A DNA stretch of 64,000 nucleotides from Anaerolineales bacterium (lineage in GTDB: Bacteria; Chloroflexota; Anaerolineae; Anaerolineales; Villigracilaceae): the NCBI GenBank assembly GCA_030583925.1, contig CP129482.1, positions 3,534,001-3,598,000 of the forward strand, written 5' to 3'. Below the pieces are notes generated by a model. It had not been told where the DNA came from. It did no database searches and saw nothing but the letters and a program-made list of their open reading frames with translations. This document shows positions 16,773 through 25,100 of the stretch, in pieces (the first letter of the stretch is position 1; every line of letters starts with the position of its first letter). The translations under genes were made by a program, and so were the position numbers.

Positions 16773-17440
16773 TTACACAGCGCCATCACCTTCTCGAACA
16801 CTTCGTCCGCGTTCATTTGATCCGAATCGATCACGACCGCGTCATCCGCCACTTTGAGCGGAGCCACATCCCGCGTCGAGTCGATGCGGTCGCGCTCAAT
16901 CACTTTCGCGAGGATCTCGTCGTAGTTCGCGCTTGCCCCGCGCAAGAGGATCTCGTGGTAACGCCGCGTAGCGCGTTGTTCCGCGCTCGCATCAAGGTAA
17001 ATCTTGAGGTCCGCTTCGGGTAAGACGACCGTGCCGATATCGCGTCCGACCATTACGATCTTGCCGCGCAGCCCGATGCGCCGTTGCTGTTGACTCAACG
17101 CGCGGCGCACGCCGCGATAAGCGGAAACAGCGGATACGTTGGATTCAACCTCCGGCAGGCGCGTTTCCCACGTGATGTCTTTTCCCTCCACGAGCACATC
17201 GCAAGCGCGTCCATCCGACGTGGAGGCTGGCGCGACGTCAATTTGGGTTTTCTCCGCCAGTGAAGCGACCGTATCTTCATCGTTCAAGTCAATCCCACGA
17301 TTCAGCGCAAGCCACGTGACGGCGCGATACATCACGCCGGTGTCGAAGAATAAATAGCTAAGCGCGTGAGCCAGCCGCAACCCCAGCGTGGATTTTCCCG
17401 AGGCGGCAGGTCCGTCTATGGCGATGATCGAAGGGGTCAA
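16769..17440 (-). CDS. cmk: Cytidylate kinase
   Basis: Phosphorylates CMP and dCMP for nucleic acid and CDP-lipid synthesis. The 223 residues have the P-loop IDGPAASGKST (about 8-18), YRAVTWLALNRGID, GRDIGTVVLPEADLKIYLDAS and RRYHEI, all standard for bacterial Cmk. It overlaps the upstream membrane glycosyltransferase gene by 4 nt and plsC downstream by 4 nt, so it is within a tight minus-strand operon. Confidence 0.95.
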   Translation of the reverse strand: MTPSIIAIDGPAASGKSTLGLRLAHALSYLFFDTGVMYRAVTWLALNRGIDLNDEDTVASLAEKTQIDVAPASTSDGRACDVLVEGKDITWETRLPEVESNVSAVSAYRGVRRALSQQQRRIGLRGKIVMVGRDIGTVVLPEADLKIYLDASAEQRATRRYHEILLRGASANYDEILAKVIERDRIDSTRDVAPLKVADDAVVIDSDQMNADEVFEKVMALCK

Positions 17441-19218
17441 GGCTGTGCGCCCCCGCGCGCATCTGGGAACAGATCATCGCGCGCCCAGAGGATGATGGTT
17501 TCATTTTCCATTGGCAGGTCGCGGAAGACGAACCATTTCAACCAATCCTGCGTTTGAAGGTTTGCCCACGGCGGTTGCCTTCTCCACGTGAAATCCTGCC
17601 CGCGATAAGCGGAGGGCAAACCGAGATCGTTCATCAACGGCGTAACGACGATGGCAGGCGCTTGTTGCGGGTCGAGAACGGAAGCCATTTCCACGGAATG
17701 ATCTCGCAGAGTCCATTCGAGGGCGGGGGATAAAATTCCCACAGCCGTGACAGGCTGAGAGTCGGGATGACCGAGGCTGAACTCGGAGAGATCGTTCACG
17801 CTGGCGAGCAATAAATCCGCTTGGGCAATGCGCGGGTCGGCAGTCCAAAGTTCGAATCCGTTCGGGTTGCGGAGTCCGCTGGCGCCCCATGCCGCGGCAA
17901 GCGCGTATACGGCGAGGAAGGCGCTGAAGCAGATGGTTGCGCCGAGCCGTGCGATGCGCGCCGACCAGCCCAGCGCGACTAGCGCGATGCAGACCAGCAC
18001 GATGAGGAGCGAACCGGTCAATACCAGCGCGCGCGCGTTTTGCACAACGCCGATGAGCGGTAGTGTAGTGGGAAGCGGATTGTAGGGATCGAGGGCGATG
18101 CTCGAAATGTTGAACCATGTGTAGACGAGCAAAATGGAAAGCGCGATGACGACGATGCCCACTTCGACGCGTTCTTCGCGATGGATCTCGAATGCCCGTG
18201 AGAGTTCGAGCGCGCTCAATGTGAGCAGGGGAATCACCGCCCAGACCAATTCGCCGGGCTGGCGATAAAACACCGCAAGGAGAAGCGCGATGCCAAGCCA
18301 GACCATTAATCGTTTGGCGCGCTTGCCGTTCGTCCGCACGGCGCGGAAAATGGCGAGCGAGGCGAGGAAGACGCCCAGTAATTCATAGGTAAAAAAGGTG
18401 AAGAGGATTCGTCCGGGCGTTGTGACCGTCGGCGCGACCCAACCGCCAAGATAGGCGGGGAGGAAGGAGAACGCGGCGCTTAATCCGTTTGGGGCGAGGA
18501 AGAAGAGGGCTCCGCCGAGGAGGAAGGTGGCAAAAAAAGAAATGAGGAGTTGAGGATTAGAGAATTGAGACGCTGGATTGAAGATTGCGGATTGACGATT
18601 GACGATTTTGGATTGTTGATTTGTGATTTCAGAGTCTGCGATCGGAGTTTGGTTGTTGGATGCAGAGGGTTTTGTGCCGCGCAGGAAGATGTGGGTGATG
18701 GCAAGGGTGAGGATGCCTGCCCAAAGGGAGGGACCGGAGAGCAGAGCGAGGGCGGCGAAAATGCCGGCGAGGATAAGCCGCTTGTGATTCCACATCGCCC
18801 ATGCGAAGAGGAGAAACGTCGCGGCGAGGATGGTTCCGTTCGCTTGACGCGAAAGCGCAACGAGACCGGGATCGAAGGCGAAGAGGAAGGCGATGATCAA
18901 GGCTGGGTGCGGGCGAATCTTTTCACGGAAGAAATACGGCGCGAAGACCATGAGACTGCCGGTCAGCGCGGGGAGAAAGCGCGCTAGAAAGTCCGTGCTT
19001 TCGATGATCGCGAATAATGCAGACGTGAGAAGGATGTACGCCGGTTGCGGCGCAAGTAAAGGAGATTCTCCGCGCGCAATGCCGAGCGCTTGCAGGGCGA
19101 GCGTCGCTTCCGAGTCGGTGAGCGTGGACGCGCCCAACGCGATGAAGCGGAGGGCGATGGCAATCAGAAAAGCCAGCCCATACAGCCAGCCTTCGCGTTT
19201 GATCGAAGTGGAATTCAT
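17437..19218 (-). CDS. GT39-like multi-spanning membrane protein
   Basis: Probable polyprenyl-phosphate-sugar-dependent glycosyltransferase of the ArnT/PMT clan (GT-C fold). It has 593 residues and about 11-12 helices; TLTDSEATLALQALGIARGESP (about 33-54) is in the position of the acidic catalytic loop after the first helix of GT-C enzymes. Residues about 185-225 (TNQQSKIVNRQSAIFN and flanks) are low-complexity, Gln/Asn/Ser-rich and encoded by a heptad-type DNA repeat inserted in frame between helices. It is followed by cmk with a 4-nt overlap and preceded by a YYY-domain protein 21 nt upstream. Confidence 0.75.
   Translation of the reverse strand: MNSTSIKREGWLYGLAFLIAIALRFIALGASTLTDSEATLALQALGIARGESPLLAPQPAYILLTSALFAIIESTDFLARFLPALTGSLMVFAPYFFREKIRPHPALIIAFLFAFDPGLVALSRQANGTILAATFLLFAWAMWNHKRLILAGIFAALALLSGPSLWAGILTLAITHIFLRGTKPSASNNQTPIADSEITNQQSKIVNRQSAIFNPASQFSNPQLLISFFATFLLGGALFFLAPNGLSAAFSFLPAYLGGWVAPTVTTPGRILFTFFTYELLGVFLASLAIFRAVRTNGKRAKRLMVWLGIALLLAVFYRQPGELVWAVIPLLTLSALELSRAFEIHREERVEVGIVVIALSILLVYTWFNISSIALDPYNPLPTTLPLIGVVQNARALVLTGSLLIVLVCIALVALGWSARIARLGATICFSAFLAVYALAAAWGASGLRNPNGFELWTADPRIAQADLLLASVNDLSEFSLGHPDSQPVTAVGILSPALEWTLRDHSVEMASVLDPQQAPAIVVTPLMNDLGLPSAYRGQDFTWRRQPPWANLQTQDWLKWFVFRDLPMENETIILWARDDLFPDARGGAQP
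18545..18665. repeat. Heptad-type repeat in the GT39-like gene
   Basis: Degenerate tandem units of the form GATTGNNGATTG read in frame. They encode the Asn/Gln/Ser-rich loop of the surrounding protein. The same unit type recurs at 21485-21503, 26470-26500 and 54360-54385. Confidence 0.75.
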
Positions 19219-19238
19219 GAGCGCAATTTTACCCTCGA

Positions 19239-21743
19239 TTATTGCGGCGCTTCATAGATCGTCACATTCCCTTGTTGAAATACCATTTTGTATAAACTAT
19301 TGAACTTGCCTTCCTCTACCGGATACGTGCTTCGTTCTAAATCGCCAATGTAGATGTAGCGGATGTTATAGCGCGCGACGATCTCCTGCGCGGTGAATGT
19401 ATCCGGCGTGGTGTAGAGGATCTCGATGTCTTGACGGCGGTTGCCGATGAGCAGACCGTCGCGCCATTGACCCTCGTGATTGTCCCAACCTAGGACGGTC
19501 GGCAAGCCGGTGTAGTTGGCGATGCGCGCGTAGGAGGAGTAGGCGCCTCCTATTGCCTCGGCAACCACCCCGTCCGGCGCGGAGCGGAGCCAAAGGATTG
19601 CCGCAGCTTCATCGGGAGTTTCGATCTCCACGCGGTCGAAATCGTCTAGCAAAAGTCCATATGGAGGGTTGAAGTTGTTGGTCTTGTTGAAAATGCCAAA
19701 TGTGGGATACGTCAACCCGACGATGAGGACCACTGCAAAGACGATGTTGAAGATCGTTTTCGACGCGCCGCGTAAATTCATGAACAGCACGGCTGTCCCG
19801 AATGCGGCGGCGAGGCTGAGAAGAATCCACGCTTGGTAATAGAATTTGAAAATCGTGTTGATACGCCAGCCAAAGTTATCGCGCAAGTATAAAAAGTCGG
19901 GACCAAGGATGAGGAGGGTTCCGAGGGTAATCAATAAAAGGATGAAGGTCGAAGGTTGAAAGTTGAAAGTTGAAGGTTGAAAGTCGAAGGTCGAAGGTTC
20001 AGCAGGAAAGGGTATATCTTGGCTCGAACGTTCCCGGCTTGAGCGAAACAGGAACGCTAGAGTTGGGATCAACAAGGCGAGCAACGTGAGCAGACTGCCA
20101 ATGTAACTGAGGCGGCGCGCGAAACTATCTGCGATGAACGCGCCGGTGTCGCGCCCCTGTGATTCTAAAATCGGGAGGACAAGTTCGGGTTTGAATTGCA
20201 GCGCGAGCAAGCCGATCGCAAACATCGCGGCAAGCAGGGCAAACAAAAGCGCCAGCGTCGTCAGAATCCCCGCGCGCCAATTGGCGGGAGTTTTCGTTTT
20301 TAGCAAGCGCGCGAGAAACGCAAAGATCGGCGCGAACAACGTTCCCCACATCACCCACAGATGCGCGCCGCGCGTCGGATACATGAAGTTCGGAATTAAC
20401 CCTCCCGCCTGCGAATCGAATCCGATGAAGAACGGAATATACATCACGTACGCGGCGACGCCCGCGGGAATCACTAGCAAAAGGACGTCTTCGATTCGTC
20501 TCCAGCCCCAGCCTGCTTCACGGATGCGGCTTAACGCGTAACTGAAAGCGATCAACGCGCCCGCGACGAGGATATCCCACGTGTTGAGGAATGCCAGCCC
20601 GCCCAGCATCAATGCAACGACCGCGAACCCGGTCTTGCTGATGTGCAGTTCGCCGACGTAGAGATTGATCTTCCCTTTCCAGCCGCCGAGGAAAAGATTC
20701 AACGCGATGGCAATCGCCAGCAACAGGAACGGCATCGAAAGCACGTGCGGATGCAAGTCGCCAAGCAGGTATGAGAAGAACGGAAATTCGTCAATCGTAT
20801 CGCCGGTGAAATGACCGGTCAGCTCGTAATCTTGCACCACGCGTGAGGCGCGCCACCACCACCAGAAACGGTTGGGAATCCAGCCCAACGGTTGTGTCGG
20901 CGCTTCACGTAGTTCGGGGAGGTCGAGCCACGTCCAGAAGTTATTGCCGTTCGTCCAGAATAATCCGCGCCGGTGGAGGACTTCGAGAAAGCCTTCGACG
21001 TTGGAGACGAGCAAAAGAAAAAGAGGCGCAAAAAGAGGAAAGAGGAAAGAAGAAAGATATTTTTCGGACGACTGACCTTCAACCTTCGACGTTTGACCAT
21101 TCGCCAGCAGGTTGTACAAAATCCCGTACGCGCCGACGGCGGACAAGGCGAAGATGAGCGCGATCATCAGGTTGAAGGCGGCGGTGGCGGGTGTGCCGGT
21201 CAAAATCGCCAGCATGGAAGTCATCACATAGCCAAAATAGTAATACGAAATGGAATAGCCCGAAAGCCATAAGTCGCGCGGCGGGAAGGTCGGCGAGTTC
21301 ATGATGCCGTTGATCATCATCAGTTCCATCGGTTTTTCAGTGCCGAGGATCTCCGAGTTGCCCGCGCGGATGAATGCCATGAAGGCAAAGGCAATGAGGA
21401 AGAGGAGTTCGGATGTGATGATGAGGCGGCGGTTGGTTTTGAGGAAGGAGATGATTGGGGAATTAGACGCTTCGACCGGCTCAGCGTGAGATTGGAGACT
21501 GGAGATTGCCCACCCGCTCAAGCCTGCCAGCGCCACCAACGCGAGCAACAATCCGCCGATGTCGTTTTGAGCGATGTGGAACGAAGCCAGTAGCCAGAAG
21601 ATGTAACCCCAAACCAGCAAGCCAAAAGCACGGGAAAGAGCGTAGCCGCGATCTTTCAACGCGGGGAAGAGACGATACGCGAGGGGAAAGGTCAGCCAGC
21701 CGAGCAGTGTGGCGAGGAGGTACCAGAGGAGGAAGGAAAGCAT
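19239..21743 (-). CDS. YYY-domain (DUF2298) multi-spanning membrane protein
   Basis: An 834-residue integral membrane protein of the Chlor_Arch_YYY/DUF2298 family, known from Chloroflexota and archaea and placed near GT-C glycosyltransferases; function not established. Features are DRGYALSRAFGLLVWGY (about 31-47), SGYSISYYYFGYVMTS (about 157-172) with the tyrosine run, DEFPFFSYLLGDLHPH (about 316-331) and VLGWDNHEGQWR near the C-terminus. It is homologous to the C-terminal half of the next gene upstream. At least three low-complexity inserts from DNA repeats are seen: about 82-96 (AEPVEASNSP), 211-238, and 579-600 (PSTFDFQPSTFNFQPSTF). Confidence 0.85.
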   Translation of the reverse strand: MLSFLLWYLLATLLGWLTFPLAYRLFPALKDRGYALSRAFGLLVWGYIFWLLASFHIAQNDIGGLLLALVALAGLSGWAISSLQSHAEPVEASNSPIISFLKTNRRLIITSELLFLIAFAFMAFIRAGNSEILGTEKPMELMMINGIMNSPTFPPRDLWLSGYSISYYYFGYVMTSMLAILTGTPATAAFNLMIALIFALSAVGAYGILYNLLANGQTSKVEGQSSEKYLSSFLFPLFAPLFLLLVSNVEGFLEVLHRRGLFWTNGNNFWTWLDLPELREAPTQPLGWIPNRFWWWWRASRVVQDYELTGHFTGDTIDEFPFFSYLLGDLHPHVLSMPFLLLAIAIALNLFLGGWKGKINLYVGELHISKTGFAVVALMLGGLAFLNTWDILVAGALIAFSYALSRIREAGWGWRRIEDVLLLVIPAGVAAYVMYIPFFIGFDSQAGGLIPNFMYPTRGAHLWVMWGTLFAPIFAFLARLLKTKTPANWRAGILTTLALLFALLAAMFAIGLLALQFKPELVLPILESQGRDTGAFIADSFARRLSYIGSLLTLLALLIPTLAFLFRSSRERSSQDIPFPAEPSTFDFQPSTFNFQPSTFILLLITLGTLLILGPDFLYLRDNFGWRINTIFKFYYQAWILLSLAAAFGTAVLFMNLRGASKTIFNIVFAVVLIVGLTYPTFGIFNKTNNFNPPYGLLLDDFDRVEIETPDEAAAILWLRSAPDGVVAEAIGGAYSSYARIANYTGLPTVLGWDNHEGQWRDGLLIGNRRQDIEILYTTPDTFTAQEIVARYNIRYIYIGDLERSTYPVEEGKFNSLYKMVFQQGNVTIYEAPQ
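19940..20005. repeat. GTTGAAAGTTGAAGG-type repeat in a YYY-domain gene
   Basis: Tandem degenerate units of GAAGGTCGAAGGTTGAAAGT type, in frame, giving the repeating peptide PSTFDF/PSTFNF. Similar sequence occurs at 21070-21100 and 23930-23965. Confidence 0.8.
21458..21503. repeat. CTTCGACCGGCTCAG repeat in a YYY-domain gene
   Basis: Encodes AEPVEASNS in frame. The same element occurs at 26418-26440, where it is read as VEPVEASNS in the neighbouring fusion gene. A GATTGGAGACTGGAGATTG stretch adjoins it. Confidence 0.8.
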
Positions 21744-21788
21744 TCGAGATTAGAAGATTGGCGGGTGCGACGCGCTTTGTAAATCGGG

Positions 21789-22145
21789 TTAGAGATCGTC
21801 CGGAAGTACAAATACATCATCCGCGTTGCGTTCCATGTCCGGCGTTTTGATCACCGCTTCATGGTTGATCGGACCATACACATGCGGGAACTTATCGCCC
21901 ACAGGAACTCCGGGCGGCGGCGCGCCGTCGGGTTTTTCCCATTTTACCGGCGAGGTCAGTTTCGTTTCGTCTATCGCGAGAATGGTCAACTTGCGCCGCT
22001 GGGGGAAGTTAAGCGTCGCCACCGGCACGAGTTGCGTCGCGGTCGAACAGTGGATGAAACCCTCCTTATCGAGGCTTTTGTCGCGAAACGGTCCCGTCGC
22101 CAGCGCGTGCTTCCAGTTCTTGCGGAACGTGATGTGGTAGATCAT
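21789..22145 (-). CDS. DUF952 family protein
   Basis: Small soluble protein of 118 residues matching the DUF952 pattern: MIYHITFRKNWKHAL at the start, SLDKEGFIHCSTATQLVPVA (about 25-44) with the conserved GFIHCS, then LAIDETKL and FPHVYGPINHEAVI. Catalytic function is unknown; the conserved His/Cys/Ser set suggests an enzyme. AAGGAG precedes the ATG. It is placed between two giant membrane genes with which it has no clear functional link. Confidence 0.88.
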   Translation of the reverse strand: MIYHITFRKNWKHALATGPFRDKSLDKEGFIHCSTATQLVPVATLNFPQRRKLTILAIDETKLTSPVKWEKPDGAPPPGVPVGDKFPHVYGPINHEAVIKTPDMERNADDVFVLPDDL

Positions 22146-22178
22146 GGGAACTCCTTGTGTGTATTACGCAGTTCTTGA

Positions 22179-25100
22179 TTACGGCAATACTTCGTAGATC
22201 ACGGTCGCGCCGTCGCGATAGACCTCGCGCCAATATTGCCCTTCGTATTGATCGAACTTGGCGATGCCTTCCGGCGCGTAGGCGGCGCGTTCGAGTTGAC
22301 CGACGATAATATACTTCACATCGTAGGTTTTGAGGAAGTTTTGAATCGACTCAGGGTCAATGCTGTTGTAAAACTCGCCGACCTGCGCGACGCGTTCCTC
22401 CACCCATGCGGAGGTAAACACGCGCTGTTGACGCTGATGCCAATTCCAACCAACCACGCCGGGCAAGCCCGTATAAATGGTGAAGCGTGTGCACCAGTGA
22501 TATTCGGGACAATTCGCCTCGACGATGACCGGCGATCCCTGCACGTTCTCCTGCATCCAGCGGATGGCGCGGTAATCCTCGCTCAAATTCAACCGCTGAC
22601 CGAAATCATCATAATCGGCATATTCCATGAAAGTCATCGCGTCGAGCGCGTGCGGCGCTTCCACGATCCAGCGGTCTCTGATCTTGCCGGAGGAGCCGGT
22701 TACGGTGAACAACGCCGCGCCGGAGACTAGCAGAATCACCATGATCTGCCAGAACGCGCGCCAGCCGGGCGTCCAGCGGAAGAAGGCGGGGAGAGACCAT
22801 GTAAATGCCGCCGCGCCGCTCACCGCCAGTAGGAACCACGCTTGCAGATAGAACTTGAAGATGGTGTTCTGCCGTCCGATATCGCCGACTACGACCAACA
22901 CCTCGACCACAACAGTGATCAGCAACGCGGTGCCGATAAGGAACAGCACAAATCGTTTCGCGTCGGGCAGGTTCGGGCGCAACATCAACACGCCCGCCCA
23001 TGCCGCGATCGGCAAGGCGATCCAACTGACCGCCACGCCGCCATATGATGTACTCGATTGGTTGTATTGTAGAAGAAGCAAGATCAGCGCGAATACGATC
23101 AACGCGCCTTCGATCAAAAATTGGAACGGCTTCAATTTCCGCAACGACGAAACGGGAATCGCCGCCATCCATTCACGGGTTTCCCAAACCATCCACGCGA
23201 CGATGATGAACAGGAACACGCCCCACATGGTGAGATACGAAGAGATCGGCGTGAACGGTCCCTTCCATGGATCGAGCGCGCTGTACGCCTGCGCGTACCA
23301 TGCGCGATAGGGCTGGTACATCACGAACGAAAGAATCGTCAACGCGGACAACGCGCCTGCAACGATAAGAAGTCTTCGTTCGAGGGATGATGAGTTGGAG
23401 TTCCGCCACAACGAATAGCCTAACGCCGCAAGACCGACCGGCAGGAACGTGTACATGTCGGACAAGTTGGTAGGATACAGAGCGCCAATGATCAACGCGC
23501 CGACGACGATTCCAACTCCAGTGGAGATCTGATTCTTCCACTTCGCCTGTCCCACCACGACGGCGACTGCCCAACTGAGCGCGAGCAACATGATCGGCAT
23601 GGCGATCATGTGCGCGTGCAAGTCGCTGTAGAGGAAAGTGAACAGCGGGAACTCGGTGATCGAATTGTCGGGGCCCGGAGGGACGATCCGGCTGGGGTCC
23701 CAGTACCAGTCTCCAGGTCCGATGGGAAGAACGCCTTCGCCGCTGACGATCATCTTCAAGCCCGCGAGGAACCACGTCACGCGTTCGGTAAATGTAGATT
23801 CCCAACTGAACGCGCCGACCGCGCCGAGTTGTTGCATCCGGTTGTAGATCATCTGGATCGTGCCAAGATTGCCGAGAAGTATGGCAAGGGCAGAGGCGGA
23901 GATGCCCGAAACCAGTCCCAAGTTGAAGGTTACAGGTTGGTCATCGTTGACATTTGACCTTCGACTTGTGACCAAATTCCAGCCGATGGAAAACGCGCAG
24001 ATGCCGACGATAGCGAAAAGCGTCGGCAGGATGAAGTTGTACGCGATGGATGGGACGATGCCGAGCAATTTCACCGGCGTGCCGACCAGCACAAAGCCGT
24101 AATAGTAGTAGTTGATGTAGCCGCCCGCGAACCACGGATCGTACGGCGGGAACGAGGTACTTTTGAGCACCGCGTTGAAATATGAAAAGTCCATCGGGCG
24201 TTCGCCGCCTTTGGCGGGATGCCACATATCCGGGTTGCCGAGGCGGATGAGGAGGTCAATGACGAAGAACGCGAGGAAGACGCCTTCGATGAGCAGGAAA
24301 TGTTTTTTCTTTGTCTTCCACTCTTCGCGCAGTTCGTCGCGTTGATAATATGCCAGCCCCGCGCCGAGCAAAAGGATCAAACCAAACACAATGGCGATCG
24401 TCGTGCGCGTGTAGGGGATGCCAACCGAACCAGCCATCCACGCGAGCCAACCGAAGAGAACGAGCCCCAGCGCGCGGCTGAGCGGGTAGCCTTTGTCTGC
24501 CAGCCCCGGCATGGCGATGCGAATCAACGGGTACACGGCAAGACCAAGAATGAAGATGAACACGTACCAGATCAGCAAGCCGAGCCACGGATATTTATTT
24601 TGAATCCAATCGTAGTCGAACAGTTCCGACCACGTGCCGCCGGCGCGCTGACTGGCGAGTCTGTCGGCGGGCAACATCAAGTCGGAATAATCGGCGAACT
24701 GGCGCGGGGTGAGGCGCACAACTTTAGTCAGGTCAACGGCGCCGAGAATCGATTGAACCTGCGCCGAATCATAGTTCGCGTTCTTCTTAAAGATGAACAC
24801 CTTCGGATGATCGTAAAAGGTGAACGCCTCTTCCGCGTATTCATCGTTAATCTCGAAGTTCCCAAGTTTCGGGTATGTGGTGAAGACGGCGACCAGGTCG
24901 AACCCCAGCCGGCTTTCATAATCGCCGGGCTTCGCTTCGTGATAACAGCGGATGATCTCCGCGCCGACGGGACAGCCCATGAGTTCGCGGTAATACAACG
25001 TTGTCAGCGGATAGCGCTCCGGCAGGCGCGTGATCTGCGCGTATTGATGGTTGGTCGGGATAAAGATGTAATCCGCCTGGTCGAGCGTGGAGGTGAATCG

